Source: MGBC108787 sp964430695 (GTDB lineage: Bacteria; Bacillota_I; Bacilli_A; RF39; UBA660). From it: a stretch of DNA of 64,000 nt. Within the stretch, counting starts at the first letter, position 1. The number at the start of each line of letters is the position of its first letter. Shown in pieces: positions 1 to 6,359 of this stretch. The position numbers and the translations under genes are program-made. Location: assembly GCA_964430695.1 (NCBI GenBank), contig CAYSFO010000001.1, positions 5,614 to 69,613 of the forward strand. The letters run 5' to 3'. The notes under the pieces were generated by a model. It saw nothing but the letters and a program-made list of their open reading frames with translations. It did not search any database and was not told where the DNA came from.

Positions 1-1439
1 TCACTAGGAATATATCTAATCTGTAAAGGGTTTATGATACCACCCTTTTTAGAGTAGAGATCTATATATTCACCACCATTTGCTTCAACTAATTTTTTGT
101 ACTCATTTTCAGCATCCCAGATAAAAATTTTAGTACCACGAGCAAATTCATTAATAATCATTTTTTTCATGGTAAAACTTTTACCACCACCAGTAGATGA
201 CACTATGGCTAAGTTATGGGAAGTTCTTTGATTATTAAGAGTAAATGGATCAAAGAATATAGGTAATGAAGTATGTAAATCTACACCTAACATATAACCT
301 TTACTATCATTAAAATAAGTTTTTGTAAAAGGAAACCCTGCACTTAATGTTAAAGTAGGTAAAAAGATAGAATAATCATTTAAAGAAGTAGAAGTAATAT
401 CAAAATTTTGCCAACATTCCATTTGTCTTAATTTTGGAATATCAAGTTTTATTTGGTATCTATCTACAAGTCTTTTTAATTCTCTAAAAGTATTATCTCT
501 TTCTTTTTTAGTACCAGTAATGATAAGTGTAAGAGAAACTTCTTTTATCTTTTCATCACCATTTTTGATTTCAAGCATTAACTGTTGGAAGTTTTCCTTT
601 TGAGTATCAAGTTCAGTAGCATCACTTAATTTTCTAGTAGTGTTACGATCACTAAGTAAAAACTGATATTGAGAATTAACCCAACGAATCAACTCATCTT
701 GACTAATAGCATCTTTAATACTAATACAAGCCATAACATCTGGAACATTAAAGACTTCTTCAAAAAATAGTTCATCTACAAAAGGTGGAATATTTTTAAT
801 TGTTACCATTTGAATATCTTTATCATCCAACTTTAATGAATTAGTTTTTTCTTGTAAATTAAGTGGTGATATTAAAGATGGTAAATCACTCCATATAAGA
901 TCATCAAGTGATTTTTGATTCATATATAAATTAGTTAAAAATTTATATATTTCTAATCTATTATCAATCACTTCCATATTGATTCTAGGGGTAATATTAG
1001 AAATAATATCTTCAATTTCATCAAGTTGTTTTTCTAATATATTTAAGTCTTTAGCAATCACTACTAAATAATAAACACTAGATATAGTGTAGTGATTATC
1101 TTCTAGTTCTTCAATTAATCTTTTACTTTCTTCAAGTAATTTATGTTTTTTATCATCACTTTCAAAATATGTTATTAAATCTTCTAAATTAATTTTATTA
1201 TTATTAAGATTAATTTTCTGATCTAATTTATAACATTTTAAAGTAAGACCTTTAATTTGGTAAAGACTTTTTAGGGCATAAAAAAAGTTTTGCTTCTCTG
1301 ATTTACTAGTTAAAGACAAATCAATGGCTTTAACTTCAATTAAAGATGCAACTTCACCAGTTTTTAATTCTATTAAACCATCATCTGCAACTGACTTAAC
1401 ATTTGAAAAAATTTGAGAGTTTTTAATTCTTTTTTTCAT
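1..1439 (-). CDS. virB4: VirB4/TraE-family conjugation ATPase (partial, C-terminus off the left edge)
   Basis: This is the ATPase that powers type IV secretion and pilus assembly at the inner face of the membrane. The sequence shows the long VirB4 N-terminal domain followed by a Walker A motif (SSTGGGKS, codons near nt 170-195) and the start of the P-loop domain; the rest is cut by the window edge. The first ATG in frame is at 1437-1439, but it has no Shine-Dalgarno sequence. The reading frame stays open and looks coding (GLFPREKK, then a Lys-rich stretch) up to about 1558, without any ATG, GTG or TTG. The upstream virB3-like gene ends at 1561 one frame away. A VirB3-VirB4 fusion made by +1 frameshifting, a non-standard start, or a one-base assembly error would each explain this. 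Confidence 0.88.
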   Translation of the reverse strand, partial: MKKRIKNSQIFSNVKSVADDGLIELKTGEVASLIEVKAIDLSLTSKSEKQNFFYALKSLYQIKGLTLKCYKLDQKINLNNNKINLEDLITYFESDDKKHKLLEESKRLIEELEDNHYTISSVYYLVVIAKDLNILEKQLDEIEDIISNITPRINMEVIDNRLEIYKFLTNLYMNQKSLDDLIWSDLPSLISPLNLQEKTNSLKLDDKDIQMVTIKNIPPFVDELFFEEVFNVPDVMACISIKDAISQDELIRWVNSQYQFLLSDRNTTRKLSDATELDTQKENFQQLMLEIKNGDEKIKEVSLTLIITGTKKERDNTFRELKRLVDRYQIKLDIPKLRQMECWQNFDITSTSLNDYSIFLPTLTLSAGFPFTKTYFNDSKGYMLGVDLHTSLPIFFDPFTLNNQRTSHNLAIVSSTGGGKSFTMKKMIINEFARGTKIFIWDAENEYKKLVEANGGEYIDLYSKKGGIINPLQIRYIPS

Positions 1440-1560
1440 TCGTTTTTTGATTACAAATTTAGGTTGTTGTTTTTCAAGTTTTTTCTTTTCTTTATCTAAA
1501 ACTTTATCTTTATTTGTTTTTTTCTCTCTAGGGAATAACCCGATATTATCACCATCACTT

Positions 1561-1872
1561 TCATTTTAAATATTTGCTTAACTGTTTTAATTTGTTTTCT
1601 TTAATATCTTCATTAAAGAAACAATAATTTTTATTTTTAAAAAGATATTCTATCAGAAGAATCATAATTTTATACATACGATTCTTCTTAGATAGATTAA
1701 TAGGTATAAGTAAAAACAAACAGATAGATAGAAATACCAATGCTTCAATTTTTAAGTTGGTAAAAGCAAATAATACTAAAAAAATCATAAGCATAGGAAG
1801 TCCTAAGTATAGATCTGTCATTTCTATATATTTACCTAAAGTTTTTTTAATACTTTTAATTGTTATATACAA
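1561..1872 (-). CDS. VirB3/PrgI-like small membrane protein of the conjugation apparatus
   Basis: A 103-residue protein with a basic N-terminus, two hydrophobic segments (about residues 25-60) and a soluble Lys-rich tail. Size, topology and position between the VirB6-like and VirB4-like genes fit the VirB3/PrgI class, which docks VirB4 at the membrane. The start is a TTG at 1872, four bases past the VirB6-like stop, with an AAGGA-type ribosome site inside the previous gene. The stop TGA at 1561 is directly followed, in the +1 frame, by the coding frame of the VirB4-like protein. VirB3-VirB4 fusions are known in other type IV systems, so the pair may be made as one polypeptide. The family call rests on topology and synteny more than on motifs. 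Confidence 0.6.
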   Translation of the reverse strand: MYITIKSIKKTLGKYIEMTDLYLGLPMLMIFLVLFAFTNLKIEALVFLSICLFLLIPINLSKKNRMYKIMILLIEYLFKNKNYCFFNEDIKENKLKQLSKYLK

Positions 1873-1876
1873 ACTA

Positions 1877-3253
1877 TCACATCCTTGTTCTATATCTGTT
1901 ACGATACATATTTCTTTGTGGCATAATAGATCTTACTGCTTCACCCATATTTTCACGACCATGACTTCGTAAATTCTTACCAATATTAGATGGTGTTGCA
2001 TTTTTTACTTTACCACCAAATTTTTCAATAGTATTTCCTATACCACTACCAACTTTACTAGCAATAGGATTACTAGCAGAAGAACTTTTATCTTTAAAGT
2101 TACTACCAAATTTAGAAATAGCATTACCAACTTTATTTACGACTTTATTACCACCTAATTTACCAACTGCTGATGCTCCAACACCTAAGCCAAAAGCACT
2201 AGCACCAGTTAAAGCACTACCACCTATATGGGTAGCAGTAGACATGGCATTTCCATAACTCATTAAACTCATAAGTTGTTCACGACCACTATTAGCAGAT
2301 ACATTTGCACCTATGAATCGATTAATAACTTGTGATCCAGTAAGTAAGAAAGTACCACAACCAATAAACATTAATGATTTTAAAGCCATATCTTTAAATC
2401 CAGAATTAGCAAAGAAAGTTGTACTATTAATTGATTGCATTACTATTACAGTAATACCTATAATCATCATTACAACTGCACCTTGCAAGACTAAAGATAC
2501 TAATTGTTCTATGACTGCAGATCTTCTTTGTTTATTACCAATAGAAGTAGCAAATACGATTGGACTTATTACAAATAAAAACAAAAATTCTATTTGCCTA
2601 CGAGCCAACATCATGCCACTAAAGAATAAAGCATAAAGAAAGAAACCACCTACAATAATAGCCATGAGCCAATTTATACTATATTTATAATCTTTTTCAT
2701 CTGGAAGTATCCATTTCTTAGAAGTAACATATTTATCATTAAACATTCTTTTTTTAGTAAAATTATCATTTTTAAGATTATCAACTATATTTTCATTTTT
2801 AAATTCATCACTATTTTTATAACCATCAGAATGAGTAATATACATACCAAGCATTGAATCTGATAATGTAGTACCATTACTGGTAAACATAGATGAAGTA
2901 TAACCACTAAGTTTCATGGAAAAAGAGTTTGCTTGTGAAAATAAGAAAACACTCATTAACACAAGCACACCACATTTTACAATTTCCATAACTATTTGAT
3001 GAGTAGATAAACCATCATCTGGTTCTAGTATTTTCATAACAAATTTCCAAATTATGAATAAAGCAAGTAAAGTTATAGCAATAGCAATTATTCCAGAATG
3101 GAAATTAGAAAATATAGAGTTATTAGATACACTATCAACAATATCATATAAATTAAGTTCTCTTATTATATTAAACAAAGTATCAATTAAATTATAGATA
3201 AAGTCAATAACTGCCCAACCTAATCTTCTAAGTAGATCTAAAGCACTTAACAT
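1877..3253 (-). CDS. VirB6/TrbL-family conjugal transfer membrane protein
   Basis: A 458-residue polytopic membrane protein. It has an N-terminal amphipathic region, hydrophobic segments at about residues 55-75, 90-108, 193-215, 225-245, 255-275 and 290-310, and a long Gly/Ala/Ser/Asn-rich basic tail (about 340-458). That layout is typical of TrbL/VirB6 proteins, which form the inner-membrane channel of Gram-positive conjugation machines. It follows the pilin-like gene by 10 bp and precedes the VirB3-like gene by 4 bp, so the block is probably one transcript. The ATG at 3253 is preceded by an AGGTGG ribosome site. Apart from the tail no sharp motif is available, so the assignment combines topology and gene order. 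Confidence 0.75.
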   Translation of the reverse strand: MLSALDLLRRLGWAVIDFIYNLIDTLFNIIRELNLYDIVDSVSNNSIFSNFHSGIIAIAITLLALFIIWKFVMKILEPDDGLSTHQIVMEIVKCGVLVLMSVFLFSQANSFSMKLSGYTSSMFTSNGTTLSDSMLGMYITHSDGYKNSDEFKNENIVDNLKNDNFTKKRMFNDKYVTSKKWILPDEKDYKYSINWLMAIIVGGFFLYALFFSGMMLARRQIEFLFLFVISPIVFATSIGNKQRRSAVIEQLVSLVLQGAVVMMIIGITVIVMQSINSTTFFANSGFKDMALKSLMFIGCGTFLLTGSQVINRFIGANVSANSGREQLMSLMSYGNAMSTATHIGGSALTGASAFGLGVGASAVGKLGGNKVVNKVGNAISKFGSNFKDKSSSASNPIASKVGSGIGNTIEKFGGKVKNATPSNIGKNLRSHGRENMGEAVRSIMPQRNMYRNRYRTRM

Positions 3254-3263
3254 AAAAGACCAC

Positions 3264-3575
3264 CTAGAATAAACTGATAATCAAATTTACTAAAGAAATG
3301 GCTAATATGATACCAACGATACCAAACATAGTTTGTATAATTCTTTGTTTTACTTGTTGTTTTCTATCAACATCTGCAACTGCATACATGACAAAACCAA
3401 CAACTAGTGAAACACCTGCAAGTGCTATACCAACTCGTAAGCACCAATCAGTAACAGTTTTGATAGCATTTAATATTGAATCGATATTATAATTGCCACC
3501 ATCTAATTTTGTAATTGCTAATAAATTCATAGAGTTCCCAATTTTAGAAAGGGAATTACCTACAAATTTAAGCAA
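3264..3575 (-). CDS. VirB2/TrbC-like conjugation pilin or small channel subunit
   Basis: A 103-residue protein with a short N-terminus and two hydrophobic helices (about residues 46-67 and 83-103) split by a short charged loop (DVDRKQQVKQR). This is the TrbC/VirB2 arrangement found as the first gene of Gram-positive type IV blocks. It starts with TTG at 3575, preceded by AAGGAG. The last codons of a possible 13-codon leader ORF overlap the start, which suggests translational coupling. The product probably sits in the membrane as the minor pilin or channel component for DNA transfer. Other two-helix conjugation proteins of the same size cannot be excluded. Confidence 0.68.
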   Translation of the reverse strand: MLKFVGNSLSKIGNSMNLLAITKLDGGNYNIDSILNAIKTVTDWCLRVGIALAGVSLVVGFVMYAVADVDRKQQVKQRIIQTMFGIVGIILAISLVNLIISLF

Positions 3576-3609
3576 TAGACATTCTCCTTAAATAAATAAT
3601 AGTTTTCAA
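3568..3609 (-). CDS. Possible 13-residue leader peptide upstream of the pilin-like gene
   Basis: A perfect AGGAGG (3619-3624) sits nine bases before a TTG that opens 13 codons (MKTIIYLRRMSIA) ending in TAA at 3568. The ORF overlaps the TTG start of the pilin-like gene by 8 nt. The strong ribosome site would otherwise have no gene to serve. The peptide may exist only to couple translation to the next gene. Evidence is limited to the ribosome site and the overlap. Confidence 0.3.
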   Translation of the reverse strand: MKTIIYLRRMSIA

Positions 3610-3639
3610 TATATCATTCCTCCTTTAAAATATGAAAAA

Positions 3640-3712
3640 GCAAAGAGTTGTGATATAATTACAACAGAGTTATTTAGTCGTGGGGATTATTTAACTCTTT
3701 TTTCTTTGCTTT
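3640..3712 (-). terminator. Competing hairpins between ssb and the type IV secretion block
   Basis: On the minus strand, an AAAGAGTT arm just after the ssb stop can pair with an inner TAACTCT arm or with an outer AACTCTTT arm that is followed by GCTTTTTC. The outer pairing resembles a weak intrinsic terminator, and the inner pairing would prevent it. This could attenuate transcription into the conjugation genes. Only base complementarity supports this. Confidence 0.4.
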
Positions 3713-3723
3713 AAATTCATAAA

Positions 3724-4062
3724 CTACATATCCATTTCATTTGAATTTTCTTTTGTTTTATCTAAATTCTTACATGAATCAACAACAACTTTATAATCTT
3801 TGATTTTATTACCATCTTTTTCATAAAGTTTTGTTTCAGTTCTACCTTGAACTGCTAACTCGTTTCCTTTAGACATTTTAGAAACATATTCAGCATTATG
3901 ATCCCAGAAAGCACAATCAATAAAATCAGCATCATAATTACCATCTTTATTTTTGTAACTTCTAGGTACTGCCACAGTAACATTAACAACTTTTTTACCA
4001 CTTTCTGTTTCTCTTAACTCTGGATCAGTAACTAATCTTCCAATAAAATAAGTATTATTCAT
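3724..4062 (-). CDS. ssb: Single-stranded DNA-binding protein (ICE-borne SSB)
   Basis: The protein coats ssDNA during conjugative transfer and element replication. About 112 residues form one OB-fold that matches SSB closely: the NNTYFIGRLVTDPEL start, the DFIDCAFW strand, and the AVQGRTETKLYEKDG strand. The C-terminal tail is short and acidic (NSNEMDM) but lacks the usual DDDIPF-like tip. The ATG at 4062 is preferred because AAAGGAGG lies eight bases upstream; a GTG at 4071 overlaps that ribosome site. It is co-directional with the recombinase/DUF3846 gene (15-bp gap). It is clearly shorter than chromosomal Bacilli SSB (about 150-170 residues), as is common for plasmid and ICE versions. Confidence 0.9.
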   Translation of the reverse strand: MNNTYFIGRLVTDPELRETESGKKVVNVTVAVPRSYKNKDGNYDADFIDCAFWDHNAEYVSKMSKGNELAVQGRTETKLYEKDGNKIKDYKVVVDSCKNLDKTKENSNEMDM

Positions 4063-4076
4063 CTGCATCACCTCCT

Positions 4077-4892
4077 TTACATATAACAGTCATCAAGACT
4101 ATTAAGCATTAATTCATTAACTCTTTTATTTGTTTTTTCAATAGATGCTTTCCCAAAATATTTGGTATATTTATCAATTTGTTCTTGTGTTAGTGATCGA
4201 TCTTCACCAAGTTCTGGATCATCACCAACAATAAAAAAATTACCAGTAATAATGTCATGTCCAATATCTCTATTGATAGGTAAACCTAAAATTTTAGATT
4301 CTTCATTACAAACAATAGCAATATCATCACAATTTGGTAAATATGTATATTCAATACGACCATTAACTAATTTTTGTTTATCTTCTAATGTATTATTAAT
4401 AGTCTTTTTAACTGGTAATTTATTTGGCTCAACATACAAGACATCAAGTTTTCTTTGCAATTTTTCATCACTCCTTTTTGAAAACAAACTTTCTAATAAT
4501 TCAAAATTTTTGTCAAAAATAAATTTGTCATTAGTTAAATCATAAATATTAAGATTTTTACTAAAACATAAACTTTTTAACTCAAACAACTCAAAATTAT
4601 CAAATGTATCTCTAGTAAGTCTTGATGCATTTAAAACTAAGATATTATTATTTTTATTTTCATTAATTAATTTTTTTAGATTAATTTTAAAATCAAGTCT
4701 ATTACTACCACCAATATCCATATAAACTTTAGAAGTAGGAATGTTTTTACTTTTACATATTCCATTTACTATACTTAATTGCTGAGTAGCAAGTTCTTTA
4801 TCTTTCCCATAAATATAGATTATTGATTGATCACCAAGTAGATCTTTATAGTTTGAAAATCTCATATAGATTCCAACATTATTTAAACTCAC
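4077..4892 (-). CDS. Serine-recombinase catalytic domain fused to a DUF3846 domain
   Basis: 271 residues in two parts. Residues about 5-125 resemble a resolvase/invertase catalytic domain: a GIYMRFS box holding the usual Arg and nucleophilic Ser, a mid-domain IGGSNR segment, and ASRLTRD, equivalent to the conserved sRLsR helix. Residues about 150-255 match DUF3846: LYVEPNKLP, a VNGRIEYTYLP strand, IVCNEESKILGLPINR, a GNFFIVGDD strand and SLTQEQIDKY. The usual DNA-binding recombinase or zinc-ribbon region of large serine integrases is absent, so this is not a normal integrase. It may have become a regulator or an anti-restriction-like protein. The start is GTG at 4892, overlapping the stop region of the SSB-like gene, so the two are probably translated together. 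The two-domain reading is from motifs by eye. Confidence 0.75.
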   Translation of the reverse strand: MSLNNVGIYMRFSNYKDLLGDQSIIYIYGKDKELATQQLSIVNGICKSKNIPTSKVYMDIGGSNRLDFKINLKKLINENKNNNILVLNASRLTRDTFDNFELFELKSLCFSKNLNIYDLTNDKFIFDKNFELLESLFSKRSDEKLQRKLDVLYVEPNKLPVKKTINNTLEDKQKLVNGRIEYTYLPNCDDIAIVCNEESKILGLPINRDIGHDIITGNFFIVGDDPELGEDRSLTQEQIDKYTKYFGKASIEKTNKRVNELMLNSLDDCYM

Positions 4893-5322
4893 TAAGTAAA
4901 TCTTCCATTTCTTTTAATTCTTCTTCTGATGGGGAAATTGCTTCACATCTTTTACCATGCCACAACATAACACCATCAGTATCATAATCAATCATGGGAA
5001 TATCATCAGTTTCTAGTTTATAATTCTTATCTAACAATTTAATTTCTTTAGGGTATATATAGTAGATATTCTGATTATCTTTTAAATAAGAATTTAAGTA
5101 ACCAACAATATAGATATTATTTGATACTTTTATAATATCTTGATATTTATTTAGCAAATCTTCATTTAATTTAACTTTATAAAAACTAGAAGAATAAGAA
5201 TTGTTATCTAACTTATCATTTTGGACTATATCAAAAAACATAAATCTTTTACCTTTTATGTCTTGTCGTTCATACGATAAACTAGTTATCTTACCAATTA
5301 GTTCAATTTTATTTTTATTAAT
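4879..5322 (-). CDS. SSB-like OB-fold protein with a probable AUU start
   Basis: The ATG at 5241 cuts off clear coding sequence. The open frame continues upstream through NKIELIGKITSLSYER, which is the first strand of an SSB-type OB-fold, to an ATT at 5320-5322 placed seven bases after a perfect AGGAGG. From there the protein is 147 residues. It shows two further OB-like strands (MFFDIVQND and NIYIVGYLNSYL) and an acidic C-terminal tail (about 115-147; EEELKEMEDLLSEF) like the partner-binding tail of SSB. AUU starts are rare and are classically used for autoregulation, as in infC. The gene overlaps the recombinase/DUF3846 gene and lies just downstream of a cluster of ACTAGTT palindromes. A start at 5241 would remove the fold's first strand. 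Confidence 0.65.
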   Translation of the reverse strand: MNKNKIELIGKITSLSYERQDIKGKRFMFFDIVQNDKLDNNSYSSSFYKVKLNEDLLNKYQDIIKVSNNIYIVGYLNSYLKDNQNIYYIYPKEIKLLDKNYKLETDDIPMIDYDTDGVMLWHGKRCEAISPSEEELKEMEDLLSEFK

Positions 5323-5368
5323 TTTAACACCTCCTAGTTTAATAACTAGTTATATATTTAAACTAGTT
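5280..5368. promoter_or_regulatory. Cluster of AACTAGTT palindromes around the SSB-like gene start
   Basis: The 8-bp palindrome AACTAGTT occurs exactly at 5280-5287, 5344-5351 and 5361-5368, with a half site (CTAGTTT) at 5334-5340 next to the ribosome site. A TATAAT-like box lies just upstream on the minus strand (about 5375-5385). The arrangement fits an operator, and the small winged-helix protein encoded immediately upstream is the obvious candidate ligand. Binding is inferred only. Confidence 0.5.
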
Positions 5369-5417
5369 AAAATTTATTATATTATTTCTTTATATTTTGT
5401 TTATTATATTTAATAGT

Positions 5418-5439
5418 AAAAAGCATCCAGATAGGATGG
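5418..5439 (-). terminator. Intrinsic terminator after the winged-helix gene
   Basis: On the minus strand a CATCC/GGATG stem with a five-base loop is followed by CTTTTT. It closes the adhesin-sortase-regulator transcript before the SSB-like gene. The stem is short but GC-rich for this genome. Confidence 0.6.
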
Positions 5440-5466
5440 TTATTAGATACTATATAAGTAGTCATT

Positions 5467-5724
5467 TTAAACTAGGTATATTCTTCTATTGTGTTCTTCT
5501 GTATAGGAAATATTAATTAAATTTTCATCTTTCAATTCTTTAATAAGTCTAGTAACAGTTCTAGGGGTTAAACCTAAATTACTAGCCAAAAATTTATTAG
5601 ATGCATAGCAATAACCATTCTGATGACACAGAAGAAGAATATCACCATAAAGAAGTTTAGCATTACTACAAATATGTTTATTATTTTTTACTAAATTAGG
5701 TATTTTACAATAATCATTATTCAC
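5467..5724 (-). CDS. Winged helix-turn-helix DNA-binding protein (HTH_36-like)
   Basis: 85 residues that are almost entirely one winged-helix domain. An N-terminal helix (KLLYGDILLLC) leads to NGYCYASNKFLASNLGLTPR as first and recognition helices and TVTRLIKELKDENLI as the third helix. A short wing ending in RRIYLV follows. This is the pattern of replication-initiator-type or phage-type HTH_36 proteins. It starts with GTG at 5724, overlapping the sortase stop and preceded by AAGGAG, so it is the last gene of the surface-protein transcript. It probably regulates ICE genes; the palindromes at 5280-5368 are plausible targets. No ligand domain is present. Confidence 0.75.
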   Translation of the reverse strand: MNNDYCKIPNLVKNNKHICSNAKLLYGDILLLCHQNGYCYASNKFLASNLGLTPRTVTRLIKELKDENLINISYTEEHNRRIYLV

Positions 5725-6359
5725 TAGTATTGCTCCTTATTAGTTAAATACCCAACATATACAACTTGGGTATCTTTTGTATTTTTCTTACAAGTAATTA
5801 ATGTTATAGCAGTTTTTTTAGAATCTCTATAAATTTCTATAAGCCCATCTTTAGGGGTATCATAAATATTATCTAAGGTATATTCATACTTATAACCTTG
5901 ATAATAAATATAAACTTTATCATTAATATTTAATTTATATAGATTTTTAAAGAAAGATATATAACTTGATCCATTATGACCTGCAAGTATCAAATTACCA
6001 TTAACTATATCTGGCATAGTAGAATGTTCTATAATTTGAATATTATAATTGACATTATTATAATAACTATCTGGACTTACTAAACCTCTTTTTAAGGAAA
6101 TAGATGGTATTTCCAAAACTGCTATATAATTATAGTCAACCTTATTGGAAGTGGTAGTTTCTTTAGGACTATCTTCTACATGATCATCAATAATTTCTTC
6201 TTGAAAAAAATTATCAATTTTCATATTTTCTTTATCATCAAGTCTTTTAGTATTAGCATGATAATATACAAACATGAAAAGACCACACATTACTAAAAAC
6301 AATCCTAAATACCTTAATATAATTAACTTCTTACTTTCTTTTCTTTTTAAGTAAGCCAT
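5724..6359 (-). CDS. Sortase (class D/E-like) paired with the ICE adhesin
   Basis: A membrane-anchored transpeptidase that attaches the neighbouring adhesin to the cell wall. It has an N-terminal membrane segment (about residues 15-33), a linker, and the sortase barrel from residue 75 (VLEIPSISLKRGLV). The catalytic His is in LILAGHNG and the Cys in LITCKK. The usual catalytic Arg two to three residues before the last strand is not obvious there (TQVVYVGY), which is unusual, so function should be treated with caution. The ATG at 6359 lies inside the 3' end of the adhesin gene (29-bp overlap) without its own ribosome site, pointing to coupled translation. The adhesin's VPSTG motif is the natural substrate. 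Confidence 0.85.
   Translation of the reverse strand: MAYLKRKESKKLIILRYLGLFLVMCGLFMFVYYHANTKRLDDKENMKIDNFFQEEIIDDHVEDSPKETTTSNKVDYNYIAVLEIPSISLKRGLVSPDSYYNNVNYNIQIIEHSTMPDIVNGNLILAGHNGSSYISFFKNLYKLNINDKVYIYYQGYKYEYTLDNIYDTPKDGLIEIYRDSKKTAITLITCKKNTKDTQVVYVGYLTNKEQY

Noticed and set aside
4077..4892. Could this be the ICE's own integrase?
   Set aside because: The DNA-binding half of large serine integrases is absent and the C-terminus is DUF3846. The true integrase is more likely left of the window.
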